Shown in pieces: positions 4,978-5,189 of a DNA stretch of 5,189 bases. The notes under the pieces were generated by a model that was given only the letters and a program-made list of their open reading frames with translations, was not told the origin of the DNA and ran no database searches. The translations under genes and the position numbers were made by a program. Within the stretch, counting starts at the first letter, position 1, and each line of letters starts with the position of its first letter. This DNA comes from Treponema sp. (GTDB taxonomy: Bacteria > Spirochaetota > Spirochaetia > Treponematales > Breznakiellaceae): NCBI GenBank assembly GCA_031277045.1, contig JAISLX010000063.1, positions 1-5,189 on the forward strand, in the 5' to 3' direction.

Positions 4978-5121
4978 CTGTGAAACTCTTCATGTCGGGC
5001 ACAGCTTGTTGCGGGACACCGTAAATGTCCCCGGTACGAAAATTATGTTTTTTGCGTGGTGATATGGACCGGGCTAAAGCCGGATGCGGGAAAAAAGGTC
5101 AGTAGACAAACGGAACAACTA
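4978..5121. other. Leader region of the lipoprotein gene
   Basis: No gene is visible. On the minus strand it precedes the lipoprotein start, where only a weak GAAGAG lies about 10 nt before the ATG. A 6-bp stem, GGGACA (5013-5018) with TGTCCC (5026-5031), is present. I could not pick out a convincing promoter. Confidence 0.4.

Positions 5122-5189
<68 letters not shown>

Overview
The window looks like a short metagenomic or draft contig from a spirochaete, most plausibly a Treponema of the termite-gut group. This is inferred from four things: the long group II-type phosphofructokinase resembling the treponemal TP0108 type, a small treponeme-style lipoprotein, moderate G+C (about half), and dispersed intergenic palindromes. 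No rRNA or other taxonomic marker is present, so the assignment is an inference. Both ends are homopolymer blocks (C40 and G10 on the left; T12, G23 and A9 on the right) that look like assembly or sequencing artefacts rather than biology.

Layout from left to right: (1) 1-431 holds the artefactual C/G run and then non-coding DNA with a palindrome (259-289) and a hairpin just beyond the end of the regulator gene. (2) 432-1193, minus: a complete DeoR/GlpR-family transcriptional regulator. (3) 1194-1579: a divergent intergenic region with a good minus-strand promoter flanked by a GACTAT/ATAGTC inverted repeat, a possible 21-codon hydrophobic peptide ORF, a strong GC hairpin, and a long-range inverted repeat in the leader of the next gene. 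(4) 1580-2146, plus: DNA-3-methyladenine glycosylase I (Tag) with all of its zinc ligands and base-pocket residues. (5) 2147-2354: convergent tag/pfk spacer packed with hairpins, including candidate terminators for both strands and a REP-like hairpin. (6) 2355-3758, minus: an intact 467-residue 6-phosphofructokinase. (7) 3759-3979: a divergent promoter region with a second copy of the palindrome and a shorter relative of it. (8) 3980-4543, plus: a nitroreductase-fold protein that carries an export signal peptide. (9) 4547-4977, minus: a small lipoprotein gene broken by one frameshift and one in-frame TAA. (10) 4978-5189: its leader, then the artefactual right end.

The genes do not form an operon. 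They are alternating single genes: a sugar-type regulator, a DNA repair enzyme, a glycolytic enzyme, an exported flavoprotein-like protein and a decayed lipoprotein. No mobile element, CRISPR array, phage module or defence system is visible. The items most worth following up are the repeated CAAAACC-N5-GGTTTTG palindrome family, one copy of which lies at the predicted start of the pfk transcript, the exported nitroreductase, the doubly lesioned lipoprotein gene, and the 21-codon ORF followed by a hairpin.
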